From JBCCAG01 sp050331115 (GTDB taxonomy: Bacteria > Cyanobacteriota > Cyanobacteriia > CAKZMO01), in NCBI GenBank assembly GCA_050331115.1, contig JBHJHD010000006.1, positions 40,234 to 104,233 on the forward strand: a stretch of 64,000 nt of DNA, in the 5' to 3' direction. Position numbers and translations under genes: made by a program. Positions 34,288 to 43,827 of the stretch are shown here, piece by piece (within the stretch, counting starts at the first letter, position 1; each line of letters starts with the position of its first letter). The notes under the pieces are model-generated. The model was not told the DNA's origin and did not search any database. It saw nothing but the letters and a program-made list of their open reading frames with translations.

Positions 34288-35949
34288 TCAGGACGATGGC
34301 TCCGGCTCAGCCTCTTCTAGCTGAATTCCTTGGCCGTACTCATAAGGGCCGTGGCGAAGAACCGGCAGCACTTCCCAGTTCTCAATAATCGGCGGAGACT
34401 CGGTGGTCCACTCGAAAGTCAAAGCTCTCCAGGGGTTCCCGACCGCCTTCTCGCCGCGCACCCAGCTCCAGACCACATTCACCAAGAACGGCAGCACAGA
34501 GATACCCAGGACAAACGCCCCGAAGGTACAGAGCTGGTTGATGGTTTGGAACTTGGGGTCGTACATGGCCACCCGGCGGGGCATGCCCTGCAGCCCTAGG
34601 CTATGCATGGGCAAAAAGGTAAGGTTGGTGCCAATGAAGGTCAGCGCGAAGTGCACCTTGCCCAAGCCCTCGTTGAGCATGTGGCCGGTCATCTTGGGGA
34701 ACCAGTGGTAGATGCCCGCGTAGAGGCCAAACACCGAGCCGCCAAACAGGACGTAGTGGAAGTGGGCCACCACATAGTAGGTGTCGTGGGCGTGCACGTC
34801 CACCGGGGCCGCCCCTAGTGTGACGCCGCTGAGACCGCCGATCACAAACATCAGCAGCAGGCCAATGGCAAACAGCATGGCGCTGTTGAGGCGAATCTTA
34901 CCGCCCCAGAGGGTGGCCATCCAGCTGAAGATTTTGACGCCTGTAGGCACGGAAATCACCAGGGTGGAGATTGTGAAAAACAGCCGCATCCAGGGCGGGG
35001 TGCCGCTGGTGAACATGTGGTGCACCCAGACAAACAGGCCCACGAAGCAGATAGCCAAGCTAGAGTAGGCGATCGCCTTGTAGCCAAAGATAGGCCGACG
35101 GGCGTGTACCGGTATCACCTCGGACATGATGCCTAAGATCGGCAGGATCATCAGGTACACCGCCGGGTGAGAGTAGAACCAGAACAGGTGCTGGTACATA
35201 ACCACGTCTCCACCGGCTTCGGGGCGGAAGAAGGAGGTGCCGAAGTTGATGTCAAACAGCAGCAGGATCAGGCCCGCCGCCAGCACGGGCGTGGAGCACA
35301 GCGCCAGAATCGAGGTGGCTAAAATAGACCAGCAAAACAGGGGCATGTCGTTCCAGCCCATGCTGGGAACCCGCATCTTGAAGAGGGTGACGATAAAGTT
35401 CACCGCGCCCAAGATCGAGGAGGTTCCAGCGATGACGATGGCCAAAATCCACATGCTCTGGGCCGTGTTGGCCGTAATCAGGCTTAGCGGCGGGTAGCTG
35501 GTCCAGCCGCTTTGAGCGCCGCCAAAGAAAAAGCTGCCCAGCAGCAGGCCGCCAGCCGGTGGCAGCATCCAAAAGGCGATCGCGTTCAGGTTGGGGAACG
35601 CCATATCTCGGCACCCAATCATCAGGGGGATGAGATAGTTGCCGAAGCCGCCAATCGCCGCGGGCACGATCCACATGAAGATCATGATGGTGCCGTGGTT
35701 GGTCAAAAAGGCGTTGTAAAGACTGGGATCGAGGAGGTCGGCATCGGGGGTGGCCAGCTCGGCGCGCATGGCCAGGGCCATCAGGCCGCCAATCAGATAA
35801 AACGTAAAGGCCAGGACGAGGTACTGAATACCGATGACCTTGTGGTCAATGTTGTAGGTGAAGTATTCGTACCACCGCCAAGCCTTACGCTCGTCGTGGT
35901 CAGGCCGGTCTGAGCCGGTCTGACCAAAAGGAATTTGTGCTTGAGCCAT
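34288..35949 (-). CDS. ctaD: Cytochrome c oxidase subunit I
   Basis: This 553-residue, 12-helix heme-copper oxidase catalytic subunit has the metal ligands in their family settings: FLTNHGTIMIFMW (low-spin heme His), HLFWFYSHPAVYLMILP with the CuB His and cross-linked Tyr, VWVHHMFTSG (CuB His pair), and DTYYVVAHFHYVLFG (heme a3 and low-spin heme His). It reduces O2 to water and pumps protons. Gene order ctaC-ctaD-ctaE is the usual cyanobacterial one. The 112 bp to ctaC hold only a HIP1 site. Confidence 0.97.
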   Translation of the reverse strand: MAQAQIPFGQTGSDRPDHDERKAWRWYEYFTYNIDHKVIGIQYLVLAFTFYLIGGLMALAMRAELATPDADLLDPSLYNAFLTNHGTIMIFMWIVPAAIGGFGNYLIPLMIGCRDMAFPNLNAIAFWMLPPAGGLLLGSFFFGGAQSGWTSYPPLSLITANTAQSMWILAIVIAGTSSILGAVNFIVTLFKMRVPSMGWNDMPLFCWSILATSILALCSTPVLAAGLILLLFDINFGTSFFRPEAGGDVVMYQHLFWFYSHPAVYLMILPILGIMSEVIPVHARRPIFGYKAIAYSSLAICFVGLFVWVHHMFTSGTPPWMRLFFTISTLVISVPTGVKIFSWMATLWGGKIRLNSAMLFAIGLLLMFVIGGLSGVTLGAAPVDVHAHDTYYVVAHFHYVLFGGSVFGLYAGIYHWFPKMTGHMLNEGLGKVHFALTFIGTNLTFLPMHSLGLQGMPRRVAMYDPKFQTINQLCTFGAFVLGISVLPFLVNVVWSWVRGEKAVGNPWRALTFEWTTESPPIIENWEVLPVLRHGPYEYGQGIQLEEAEPEPSS

Positions 35950-36061
35950 AGTGACTGGTGATGTTGCTTAAACTGCAAAGAGTGTGTTGCCGGAATCGAT
36001 TGCCTAGCCGGTGGGCAATCGGGCGCGAAATGGACGTCAGGTCAGCGATCGCCCCAGAAGT

Positions 36062-37039
36062 TTACTGAGGCTCTGAAGCGGTCTGGGCGATCGCGATGGT
36101 CTGCTGAGGATTAGCTTGGGCAACGCGGTTCTCGTTTAGCCACTGAGCATACTCATCAGGCGTCTGGATGATCACCTGACTGCGCATGCCGCCATGGTAG
36201 GCTCCGCAAAGCTCAGCGCAGACGATGGGGTAGGTCCCGGGGCCGCTAGCGATAAATCGCAGCTGCGTTTCTTTCCCCGGCAGCGCATCCTGCTTGAGGC
36301 GAAACTCGGGGACCCAAAATGAGTGAATCACATCTTGAGCCGAGAGGTTGAGCTGTACATCGCGCTCGGCAGGGATATGAAGCTCGCCGCTGATGATGCC
36401 GTCATCGGGATAGTTAAATAGCCAGGCGTACTGCATGCCTGTGACGTTGACCACAACATCCGGGGCCCCCGCTTTGGGTCCCGCGCCGTAGCCGTACTTG
36501 GTGCGATTTTGCGCCAGCTCATCGGTCTGGTTTTCAGGCGGGTTGGCCTCAGCCAATAGCGGAGCCCGATCGGCCGCGATATCTCCACCGGTCTGACCCA
36601 GGTCAGCCTGGGCCAAAAGCGTGGCGTCAGCGCCGTCAATCATCACTAGATCGGCCATGTGGTCGTGCTGCTGACTGGGGGATAGACCCCCCATCTGCTG
36701 AAACACATCGACGCTGTAGATGCCGATGCCGATGACGACAATGGCCGGAATCGCCGTCCAAAAGGCCTCTAGCGGCAGGTTGCCCTCGATGGGGCTGCCG
36801 TCCTCGTTATCGCCAGGACGCTGGCGGTAGCGAATCGCAAAGTAGATGATTGTCCCTTCGACGACAATGAAGAAGGCCGTGGCGACGGTAATCATTGAAT
36901 CGAATAGACCATCTACCAACTCGGCCTGCATCGAAGCCTGCTCAGGCATAAGTCCGTGGTTTTGACCCATCCATAGACTACCTAACGTGATAAAAATGCC
37001 AGCTATGAGGGTTAGAAGCGGAGTTGGAATTTGTTTCAT
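36062..37039 (-). CDS. ctaC: Cytochrome c oxidase subunit II
   Basis: This 325-residue protein has an N-terminal signal/membrane segment (about 8-24) and a second helix (about 43-70), then an exposed cupredoxin domain. The CuA ligands are in CAELCGAYHGGM near residue 275, with an upstream HSFWVPEFRLKQD. A polar insert at about 125-185 (GGLSPSQQHDHMADL then TDELAQNRTKYGYGAG) separates the helices from the cupredoxin fold. It receives electrons from cytochrome c6 or plastocyanin. It is the first gene of the oxidase operon and is divergent from rlmH; the space between is a likely promoter. Confidence 0.95.
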   Translation of the reverse strand: MKQIPTPLLTLIAGIFITLGSLWMGQNHGLMPEQASMQAELVDGLFDSMITVATAFFIVVEGTIIYFAIRYRQRPGDNEDGSPIEGNLPLEAFWTAIPAIVVIGIGIYSVDVFQQMGGLSPSQQHDHMADLVMIDGADATLLAQADLGQTGGDIAADRAPLLAEANPPENQTDELAQNRTKYGYGAGPKAGAPDVVVNVTGMQYAWLFNYPDDGIISGELHIPAERDVQLNLSAQDVIHSFWVPEFRLKQDALPGKETQLRFIASGPGTYPIVCAELCGAYHGGMRSQVIIQTPDEYAQWLNENRVAQANPQQTIAIAQTASEPQ

Positions 37040-37160
37040 ACGGAATGGGCGTATGGTTACTATTAGAATTCTAGGAGCGGACCCTTGTTCACATCGGCAT
37101 TCTTCGCATTTGCTTTAGCAAGTGTGGCAATGCGCAACATTCTGTTACATTTTCTCGCCC

Positions 37161-37595
37161 ATGCAGGGATTTCCCAAAGTCAGGCTGATTGCCGTTGGTA
37201 AAATTAAAAAGCCCTGGATTCAGGCCGGGGTTGAGACCTACTGCAGGCGGCTGCCGGAAGTCAGTCTGGCCGAAATTAAAGACAGCAGCCCGGACGCAGA
37301 GGCGCGCAGGATCTTGTCCATGGGCCGTGCGGGCGATCGCCTCATTGCCCTCTCAGAAGACGGCGATCGCCTGACCTCTACCGAGTTTGCCCAAATGTTT
37401 GCCGCCGTCGAATCTAATGCGCTGGTGTTCTGCATTGGCGGTCCCGTTGGCATCAGTCCTATCCTGCGGTCGGTGGCCCACCGCATCCTCAGCCTGTCGC
37501 CCATGACCTTTCCCCATGAGCTGGCCCGGCTGCTGCTGCTAGAGCAGATTTACCGGGCAAAGACGATTTTGCAGGGCGGCACGTATCATAAATAG
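37161..37595 (+). CDS. rlmH: 23S rRNA (pseudouridine(1915)-N3)-methyltransferase RlmH
   Basis: This 144-residue SPOUT methyltransferase starts at ATG 37161 (MQGFPKVRLIAVGKIKKPWI); a GTG at 37122 would add an uncharacteristic leader. It has the trefoil-knot SAM site FCIGGPVGISP and the C-terminal FPHELARLLLLEQIYRAKTI / GGTYHK end that is almost invariant in RlmH. It methylates pseudouridine 1915 in helix 69 of 23S rRNA. The usual GGAxG loop reads GGPVG here, a conservative variant. Confidence 0.95.
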   Translation: MQGFPKVRLIAVGKIKKPWIQAGVETYCRRLPEVSLAEIKDSSPDAEARRILSMGRAGDRLIALSEDGDRLTSTEFAQMFAAVESNALVFCIGGPVGISPILRSVAHRILSLSPMTFPHELARLLLLEQIYRAKTILQGGTYHK

Positions 37596-37664
37596 GCCAT
37601 ACTCAATAACCCATTCTGGCCACCACCGGCCGGCGGCGAGGGTGCTGCCAGCCAAACGCTGCAG

Positions 37665-39635
37665 CTATTGATCCTGCTGCAGCACAGGGCGCAGCTTGAG
37701 GCGCACGGCGATCGCCGTAATATTGTCGTGTCCGTTGTGCTGGTTGGCCAGACCGATGAGGTCAGCCACCCCGCGGTCTAAATTAGTCTGGGAGCTCAGC
37801 AGCGGTTCGAGGTGGCTCTCGTAATGGCGCTCCAGCAGCTCGTTGTCCGTCAATCCATCCGAGGCGAGGATAAACACCGCATCTTCGGTGACCGGCAAGT
37901 ACTGGATATCGGGGCGGATAAACTCCTGATTGCGGGGCCCGAGAGCCTGAGTGAGCTGGTAGGCATCCTGGCGCGAGTAGGCCACTTCTGGATCAATGCC
38001 GCGATGGATTTCCCGCTGGCCCACTTCGTGATCGATTGTGAGCTGCTCTAGACCAAACTTGCGGCTCACCCGGTAGATGCGGCTGTCCCCCACGTGGGCG
38101 ATCGCCACCTCTAGGCCCTGCACCAAAAGCATCACCAGAGTCGTTCCCATGCGCCGGTTGCCCTGGGCATCGTTCTGCTGGTTTTGCTCATAGATCGCCT
38201 GATTGGCGAGCCGGATGCTCTCGTTCAGGCTACTCTCCATAGGCAGCTGACTCGTCCAGGACTGCAGAGATTTATGCAGCGCTTCTACGGCCAGCGAGCT
38301 TGCCACCTCCCCAGAGGCGTGCCCGCCCATGCCGTCACAGAGGATATAGAGGCCCTTGGCGCTGCAGGTGCGGCCGCTGGGGGTCTCTCGCTTTTGAATG
38401 TCGGTCTGAATGAAAAAGCAGTCTTCGTTGTGCTTTCGCATCCGGCCCACATCGGTATAGCCCGCGTCGGACAGGCTATAGAGCTGCATTGGCAATACGA
38501 CGGTGGGCAAATCATCGCCATCATCGTCGAACGGACTTTCACTCGCCGTCTCGGTGGATGGAGAGAGCGGGTCCTGTAGGTCTGTTAGAGGGTTGGGCAT
38601 CGGGTTGCCCAGCAACGGGTTGGCGAACACCTGGTCACCAGACGACTCTTGATCGTGATTTATTCTCATAGATTCGAGCTGCTGCTTGAGGCTATTGACG
38701 GTAGAAATCTCACCGATCTCAAGGGCCGAAAACAGCTTGTTCAGGTCCGAAAATCGCTCCGAGAATGAACTAAATACTTGTCGCCATAGCTGACCTAGAT
38801 TGGCCAGACCGTAGGTCTGACCAGAGACGTTCTGATAAAGTCGCTTAAGACACAAGATTTGGTCTTCGTCTACCCGTAGATTTTCGGGACGGAGCAGGCT
38901 TTGATGACAGCCATAGGGTGCCAAGAGTTCCCAGAGCTGAACCATGTCGTAAAGCCAGTGCAGCACCTGCTCGCCTACGGCGGCATTCGCGACCTGGCTC
39001 AGCTGAGGAATCTGCTCACGGTTTTCTAGGATAAGGGCGCTGTAGTCATCGCAGCTCCAGGCGTCCTGTACCTGCGGGCAGCAGGGATACAGCTCGTCTT
39101 GAAGTAAGAGATGCATGCGCACTAGCCCAGGGAAGGTCGCCAACAGCGCCTCTAAATCATCAGTAGATTCCCCCGAGCTGGCCTCCATCAAAGCGATCTC
39201 TAGGAAGGGCGACTCCGAAGGCTGGACGTCGACGACCATAACTTCGAGGTCTTCCGGGGCATCCGGCGGAGCCGCTTGGCCCGCGCCACGCTCAGCGATC
39301 GCCGACTGGACCTGATAGCGATCTGCCAGGTAGGCATCCGGCTGGTTCACCCGGCACGCCAGATCGGCCAGTGGCTTTGCCGCCGGGCAGTCGCCGTCGA
39401 CCTCTTGAAGAGGCAGCGCATCCGGCAGCGAAAAGAGTATGGCCAGTCGCAGCGTCGGCTCAACCGGACTGCGGCGATCGCCATTAGGCTGGGCCTCTCC
39501 GACTAAAAGACCGCTCTCGTCGGGCATAGGGCCACCCTGACCCATCGCCTTATTAAACTGTAGATCTGTCCCACAGTTCTGGCAAAGCATACTCTGGTCG
39601 GGGTTCTCGAACCCGCACTCAGGACAAATAATCAT
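37665..39635 (-). CDS. PP2C-type Ser/Thr phosphatase with zinc ribbon and pseudokinase-like middle
   Basis: This 656-residue protein starts with a zinc ribbon (CPECGFENPDQSMLCQNCGT). The middle (about 60-340) includes WLYDMVQLWELLAPYGCHQS then LLRPENLRVDEDQILCLKRL. This looks like a kinase catalytic-loop position with the catalytic Asp missing, so it is probably a decayed kinase fold. A PP2C domain fills about 395-650: GRMRKHNEDCFFIQTD, YILCDGMGGHASGEVAS, AHVGDSRIYR and the HDNITAIAVRLK end. PP2C enzymes are Mn/Mg-dependent and reverse Ser/Thr kinases. It is cytoplasmic, monocistronic and convergent with rlmH. Confidence 0.88.
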   Translation of the reverse strand: MIICPECGFENPDQSMLCQNCGTDLQFNKAMGQGGPMPDESGLLVGEAQPNGDRRSPVEPTLRLAILFSLPDALPLQEVDGDCPAAKPLADLACRVNQPDAYLADRYQVQSAIAERGAGQAAPPDAPEDLEVMVVDVQPSESPFLEIALMEASSGESTDDLEALLATFPGLVRMHLLLQDELYPCCPQVQDAWSCDDYSALILENREQIPQLSQVANAAVGEQVLHWLYDMVQLWELLAPYGCHQSLLRPENLRVDEDQILCLKRLYQNVSGQTYGLANLGQLWRQVFSSFSERFSDLNKLFSALEIGEISTVNSLKQQLESMRINHDQESSGDQVFANPLLGNPMPNPLTDLQDPLSPSTETASESPFDDDGDDLPTVVLPMQLYSLSDAGYTDVGRMRKHNEDCFFIQTDIQKRETPSGRTCSAKGLYILCDGMGGHASGEVASSLAVEALHKSLQSWTSQLPMESSLNESIRLANQAIYEQNQQNDAQGNRRMGTTLVMLLVQGLEVAIAHVGDSRIYRVSRKFGLEQLTIDHEVGQREIHRGIDPEVAYSRQDAYQLTQALGPRNQEFIRPDIQYLPVTEDAVFILASDGLTDNELLERHYESHLEPLLSSQTNLDRGVADLIGLANQHNGHDNITAIAVRLKLRPVLQQDQ

Positions 39636-39821
39636 TAAGAGGCGTCCTAGTTACCATAGTCATCGTCGCTCTACAGATCATCCGTAGATTGAGCTTTAAT
39701 ATCGGTCTAACTTTACTCTTTTGTAGCAAAGAGGCAGTGGGTCAGGATGTTTTCCGCAAGTTTTGACATCTAGCTCTGACATCCTAAGCTTTGACATCAA
39801 TAAAGCTTAATACCGGTTAAT

Positions 39822-40529
39822 CTAGCTTAGCCTGTGGCTTTTTTTCCGCCGCGAATCTGCGGAGTGCGGCCCTAAGCCCCGCCGAGCCAAGGTTTGATGC
39901 CTCCAATCTCGCTGACTCAACTTCTGAAGCTCGCCGATCTCCCCTGGGGTCAAGTCTCGCCAGTCTCCGGGCGCTAGAGCGCCAATTTCGAGATGGGCGA
40001 TCGCCACGCGGATTAGCCGCAGGGTGGGGAAACCCACGGCCGCCGTCATTCGGCGCACCTGACGGTTGCGTCCCTCGGTAAGCACGACTTCTAGCCAGGC
40101 CGTTGGCACCGTTTTACGGGAGCGAATCGGCGGGTCGCGGGGCGGCACCTGGGGTGAATCGATGGGGCGAACGGCGGCCGGGCGAGTCCGGTAATCCTGA
40201 ATTAATAGACCGCGCCTGAGCTTCTCGATCGCCGGCTCGCCCGGAACGCGCTCAACCTGAACCCAATAGGTCTTGGCGTGGTCAAACTTGGGATGGGACA
40301 GCCGATGCTGCAGTCGTCCATCGCTGGTGAGCAGCAGCAGACCTTCGCTATCGCGATCAAGCCGACCCACGGGGTAAACATCGGCAACGGGGACGAACGC
40401 GCTCAAGGTACGCCGCCCTGAGGCATCGGTAAATTTTGAAAGCACGTCGTAGGGCTTATTAAATAGAATGTAGCGATGCTTCAGGGCAAGTCTATTGCCT
40501 TTTGCCTTTTTGCCAATGTATGAAGACAT
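39822..40529 (-). CDS. RsuA/RluE-family rRNA pseudouridine synthase
   Basis: This 235-residue enzyme begins with a basic leader, then YILFNKPYDVLSKFTD, the RsuA-family opening. The catalytic Asp is in YPVGRLDRDSEGLLLLTSDG, followed by KTYWVQVERVPGE, VVLTEGRNRQVRRMTAAVGF and PTLRLIRVAI. The short form without an S4 domain and the LSKFTD motif are close to RluE, which modifies U2457 of 23S rRNA in E. coli; that target is an inference. The C-terminal 30 residues are Arg/Ser-rich. Confidence 0.9.
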   Translation of the reverse strand: MSSYIGKKAKGNRLALKHRYILFNKPYDVLSKFTDASGRRTLSAFVPVADVYPVGRLDRDSEGLLLLTSDGRLQHRLSHPKFDHAKTYWVQVERVPGEPAIEKLRRGLLIQDYRTRPAAVRPIDSPQVPPRDPPIRSRKTVPTAWLEVVLTEGRNRQVRRMTAAVGFPTLRLIRVAIAHLEIGALAPGDWRDLTPGEIGELQKLSQRDWRHQTLARRGLGPHSADSRRKKSHRLS

Positions 40530-40635
40530 GTATCGACTCTATTAAGAAGAGCTTAGCGATCGCCCTAACCGCTGAATAGAGCTTCTACCCTAGAACTATT
40601 CCGAAACAACTGGCTAGAATGGCAGCTTTGTCACC

Positions 40636-40947
40636 ATGAGCATAAACAATTTTCAGCGTTACCGCATGATTTGCACCCTCTCTTTCGGGGACATCTATGG
40701 CCAAATCATTATTTGGCTGCTGGTAATTTTTCTAAGCTTGGCCGCTGCCCTAGCCCTAATGGGAACCAGCCGCCCTATCTACGCCTTGACGACCGTAGGC
40801 TTGATTCTCGTCCTGTCCTTACCGTTCCTGCTGTTTGCGTTTGTCACCACGCTGCTCAACCACATCGAGTTTAAGGCAGTAGATGAGCAAAACGCCTCAT
40901 CAGCTAAGGCCGTTCGCTCGGGGCAAACCGCTAAAGCCATCAGCTAA
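40636..40947 (+). CDS. Small two-helix membrane protein coupled to sdhA
   Basis: This 103-residue protein has two hydrophobic helices (about 21-45 and 50-75) after a short polar N-terminus and a polar C-terminus. Its TAA overlaps the ATG of the succinate dehydrogenase flavoprotein by one base (TAATG), so it is translationally coupled. I do not recognise the family. It might help place the flavoprotein at the membrane, but it lacks the heme-ligand pattern of SdhC/SdhD, so that is only a suggestion. Confidence 0.75.
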   Translation: MSINNFQRYRMICTLSFGDIYGQIIIWLLVIFLSLAAALALMGTSRPIYALTTVGLILVLSLPFLLFAFVTTLLNHIEFKAVDEQNASSAKAVRSGQTAKAIS

Positions 40948-42674
40948 TGATCGACCACGATGTTATTATTGTCGGCGGCGGCCTGGCGGGGTCGCGGGCG
41001 GCACTGGAAATCTCGCGCTGTGCCCCGAATCTAAGCGTCGCCCTAGTTGCCAAAACCCATCCGATTCGCTCCCACTCGGTTGCCGCCCAAGGCGGGATGG
41101 CGGCGTCGCTGAAAAATGTGGACAGCGACGACACCTGGGAAGCCCACGCCTTCGATACCGTCAAGGGCTCAGACTACCTAGCTGACCAAGACGCCGTCGC
41201 CATTTTGACCCAGAGCGCCCCCGGCGTGGTTATCGATCTAGAGCGCATGGGGGTGCTGTTTTCTCGGCTGCCGGACGGGCGGGTTGCGCAGCGGGCCTTC
41301 GGGGGCCACAGCTACCGACGCACCTGCTACGCCGCCGATAAGACAGGCCACGCCATTCTTCACGAGCTGATTTGTAATCTGCGCCGCAACGGCGTCGTGC
41401 TCTACGACGAGTGGTACGTGATGCGGCTGATTCTAGACGAGGAGCAGGCGAAGGGCGTCGTCATGTACCACATTCGGGACGGCGAGCTCGCCGTAATGCG
41501 GGCCAAGGCCGTTCTGTTTGCCACGGGCGGATATGGACGCACCTACAACACCACGTCCAACGACTATGCCTCCACCGGAGATGGCCTAGCGATGACGGCG
41601 GCCGCAGGGCTTCCCCTAGAAGATATGGAGTTTGTTCAGTTTCACCCCACGGGGCTTTTCCCGGCGGGGGTACTGGTGTCGGAAGCGGTGCGGGGGGAGG
41701 GCGCTTATTTAATCAACAGCGAAGGCGATCGCTTCATGGCTCACTACGCCCCCAAGCAAATGGAGCTGGCCCCGCGAGACATCACCTCACGCGCGATCAT
41801 TAAAGAAATTCGCGCCGGGCGAGGCCTCACCGCCGACGGCGCGCCGGGAGGAACCTGCGTTCACCTTGACGTGCGCCACCTAGGTCAGCAGCAGATTATG
41901 GACCGAATTCCCTTTTGCTGGGAGGAGGCCCATCGCCTTTTGGGCGTAGATGCCGTACATCAGCCTATCCCCGTGCGGCCTACGGCCCACTACTCCATGG
42001 GAGGCATTCCTGTCACCACCGAGGGGCAGGTGCGCCGCAGCGCTAGCCAGGTGGTAGAAGGCTTTTTTGCCGCCGGGGAGAGCGCCTGCGTCTCCGTCCA
42101 CGGCGCCAACCGCCTGGGCAGCAACTCACTGCTAGAATGCGTGGTCTACGGTCAGCGGGTCGGGGCAGCGATCGCCCGCTATACCGAAACCCGCAAGCGG
42201 CCCGAGGTGGATGAGGAACGCTACCTATCCCAAGCCCGACAGGTGCTCACATCCTTACTAGACCAGAGCGGGCCCTACCGCATTGGCGAGGTCCGACAGG
42301 CGTTCCAAGACTGCATGAGCGAGCACTGCAGCGTATTCCGCACTGAGGAAACGATTCAGCTTGGGCTCTCGCGACTCGAGGCGATTAAGGCTCAGCTGGG
42401 GCAGATTCGCCTCGACGACAAGCAGCTGCTGTGGAACACCGAGCTCACGGAGGCGATGGAGTTGGGTAACTTGATTCGGGTGGGGGAAATTATCATGACC
42501 TCAGCGCTAGCGCGTCGGGAGAGCCGTGGGGCCCACAGCCGGGAGGACTATCCTCAGCGGAACGACGACGACTTCCTGCAGCATACGCTGGCCTACGCCT
42601 CCCAAAGCGGCGTTGATATTCAGTACATGCCGGTGGTCGTCGACCGGTTTCCGCCCCAGGAACGAAAATACTAG
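40947..42674 (+). CDS. sdhA: Succinate dehydrogenase/fumarate reductase flavoprotein subunit
   Basis: This 575-residue FAD protein begins DVIIVGGGLAGSRAALEIS (dinucleotide fold). It has HSVAAQGGMAASLKNV (FAD-linking His region), ADKTGHAILHEL, FATGGYGRTYNTTSNDYAST, QFHPTGLFPAGVLVSEAVRG, RPTAHYSMGGIPV and HGANRLGSNSLLE. These are the SdhA/FrdA active-site blocks, including the catalytic Arg region. It oxidises succinate and feeds the plastoquinone pool in cyanobacteria. Iron-sulfur and anchor subunits are not adjacent, as is common in cyanobacteria. The start overlaps the upstream small membrane protein. Confidence 0.93.
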   Translation: MIDHDVIIVGGGLAGSRAALEISRCAPNLSVALVAKTHPIRSHSVAAQGGMAASLKNVDSDDTWEAHAFDTVKGSDYLADQDAVAILTQSAPGVVIDLERMGVLFSRLPDGRVAQRAFGGHSYRRTCYAADKTGHAILHELICNLRRNGVVLYDEWYVMRLILDEEQAKGVVMYHIRDGELAVMRAKAVLFATGGYGRTYNTTSNDYASTGDGLAMTAAAGLPLEDMEFVQFHPTGLFPAGVLVSEAVRGEGAYLINSEGDRFMAHYAPKQMELAPRDITSRAIIKEIRAGRGLTADGAPGGTCVHLDVRHLGQQQIMDRIPFCWEEAHRLLGVDAVHQPIPVRPTAHYSMGGIPVTTEGQVRRSASQVVEGFFAAGESACVSVHGANRLGSNSLLECVVYGQRVGAAIARYTETRKRPEVDEERYLSQARQVLTSLLDQSGPYRIGEVRQAFQDCMSEHCSVFRTEETIQLGLSRLEAIKAQLGQIRLDDKQLLWNTELTEAMELGNLIRVGEIIMTSALARRESRGAHSREDYPQRNDDDFLQHTLAYASQSGVDIQYMPVVVDRFPPQERKY

Positions 42675-42762
42675 GGGCCAGGGGGGCAGTAAGGGGCCCC
42701 AGTAAGGGGGGCCAGTGAGGGAGCCCAGCAGGGATAGAGGCGCTGCCCCTATTTGACCTCCC

Positions 42763-43827
42763 CTATTCGACCTGGAAACTACCCTCGCTATTGTCGTAGC
42801 CCACCACCACCCCATTCCGTAGATCAACCGTGCTGCTGCCGTAGTAGAGTACCTCTCTGCACAGGGAATCGCGGCGCTGAATTTGAGTCGGCGTTTGCTG
42901 AGCCTGAAACACCTCGCTCCGAGACGAGCCAACGCTCCAGCTTTGGGCAGACGCGACATCATCGGCGTTCAGAACGGGCTCGACCGAAACGCTCAGACTT
43001 TGGTCGAAATTGCTGTAGGCTATGACCCGATCTTGGCGAAGCTCTACAACGTCGTTGCCGTAGTAAAGCAGCTCCATATCGAGAGACTCATAGCTGTTGA
43101 CGCGATCCGGCACCCCCTGAATGGCATATACCGTCTCCTTGGGAGACCCCAGCGTCCAGATATTTTCTTCCTCGGTAAGCTGCTGGGCAACTACCGTCTC
43201 TAGGGACGAGGCCTGGAGGTTGTTGTCTATGTTCTTGTAGTGGACTACTGCACCATGCGCGAGCTCTATCTGGCTGTTACCGTAGTACAAAATCTCCCTG
43301 CACTGAGTGCCAAGCGGAATTGCGCGCGAGGGTGGTCCCTCAACTGCGGTGACCAGCTCTCGGATAGACCCCACTGACCAAACGCTCACCGTACCGGCTT
43401 TGGCAGGGTAGGTGACCGTATTGCCTTGGGCATAGGTCAGATTGCGCTGATATTCGTCTACCTTACTTTGCGCCAGCGCGTAGCTCTGATTTTCGGCCGG
43501 CACGGCCTGCATCATGTCGATGGCTTCTTGCCACAGCGTTGCCACAGCATGCCACTCCTCACGGAACTTAGCGGACTGGGTCAGCTCTGCTGCCGCCATG
43601 GCCTGATTGACGGCTTTGCGGAAGCTCTCTGAAGTCTTCTGCTGCGGCTGCGACAGAAACCCAACGTCCGCCGGCAAGCGATGGGTAACTAGCGCCGCTG
43701 CAATGACCAAACTCATCATGATCATCCCCGGAGCGGCCAAGCTCTCTCGCCGAGCGATGGCGCGGCGGCTGGTCCACTGCGGATTAGAAGGCTCTAAATT
43801 CGTCTGCGATCGCGCTCGTTGTCCCAT
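42763..43827 (-). CDS. Membrane-anchored protein with three SmpA-like repeats
   Basis: This 354-residue protein has one N-terminal membrane helix (about 30-50), a helical segment (about 65-120) and three copies of a roughly 75-residue repeat. Each copy has the pattern W(S/T)(V/L)GS...E-V-x(3)-Q/E-G/T-x-P and ends with (E/L)-LYYG-x(3)-V/I-L and a (V/I)-x-Y-x-N/S line: WSVGSIRELVTAVEGPPS, WTLGSPKETVYAIQGVPD, WSVGSSRSEVFQAQQTPT. The pattern is like the SmpA/OmlA/BamE fold motif found in many cyanobacterial proteins. Periplasmic protein-protein contact is plausible. Function is unknown. Confidence 0.75.
   Translation of the reverse strand: MGQRARSQTNLEPSNPQWTSRRAIARRESLAAPGMIMMSLVIAAALVTHRLPADVGFLSQPQQKTSESFRKAVNQAMAAAELTQSAKFREEWHAVATLWQEAIDMMQAVPAENQSYALAQSKVDEYQRNLTYAQGNTVTYPAKAGTVSVWSVGSIRELVTAVEGPPSRAIPLGTQCREILYYGNSQIELAHGAVVHYKNIDNNLQASSLETVVAQQLTEEENIWTLGSPKETVYAIQGVPDRVNSYESLDMELLYYGNDVVELRQDRVIAYSNFDQSLSVSVEPVLNADDVASAQSWSVGSSRSEVFQAQQTPTQIQRRDSLCREVLYYGSSTVDLRNGVVVGYDNSEGSFQVE

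Noticed and set aside
41411..41803. 130-codon frame inside sdhA on the same strand
   Set aside because: It overlaps the conserved FAD-binding and active-site blocks of sdhA in another frame.
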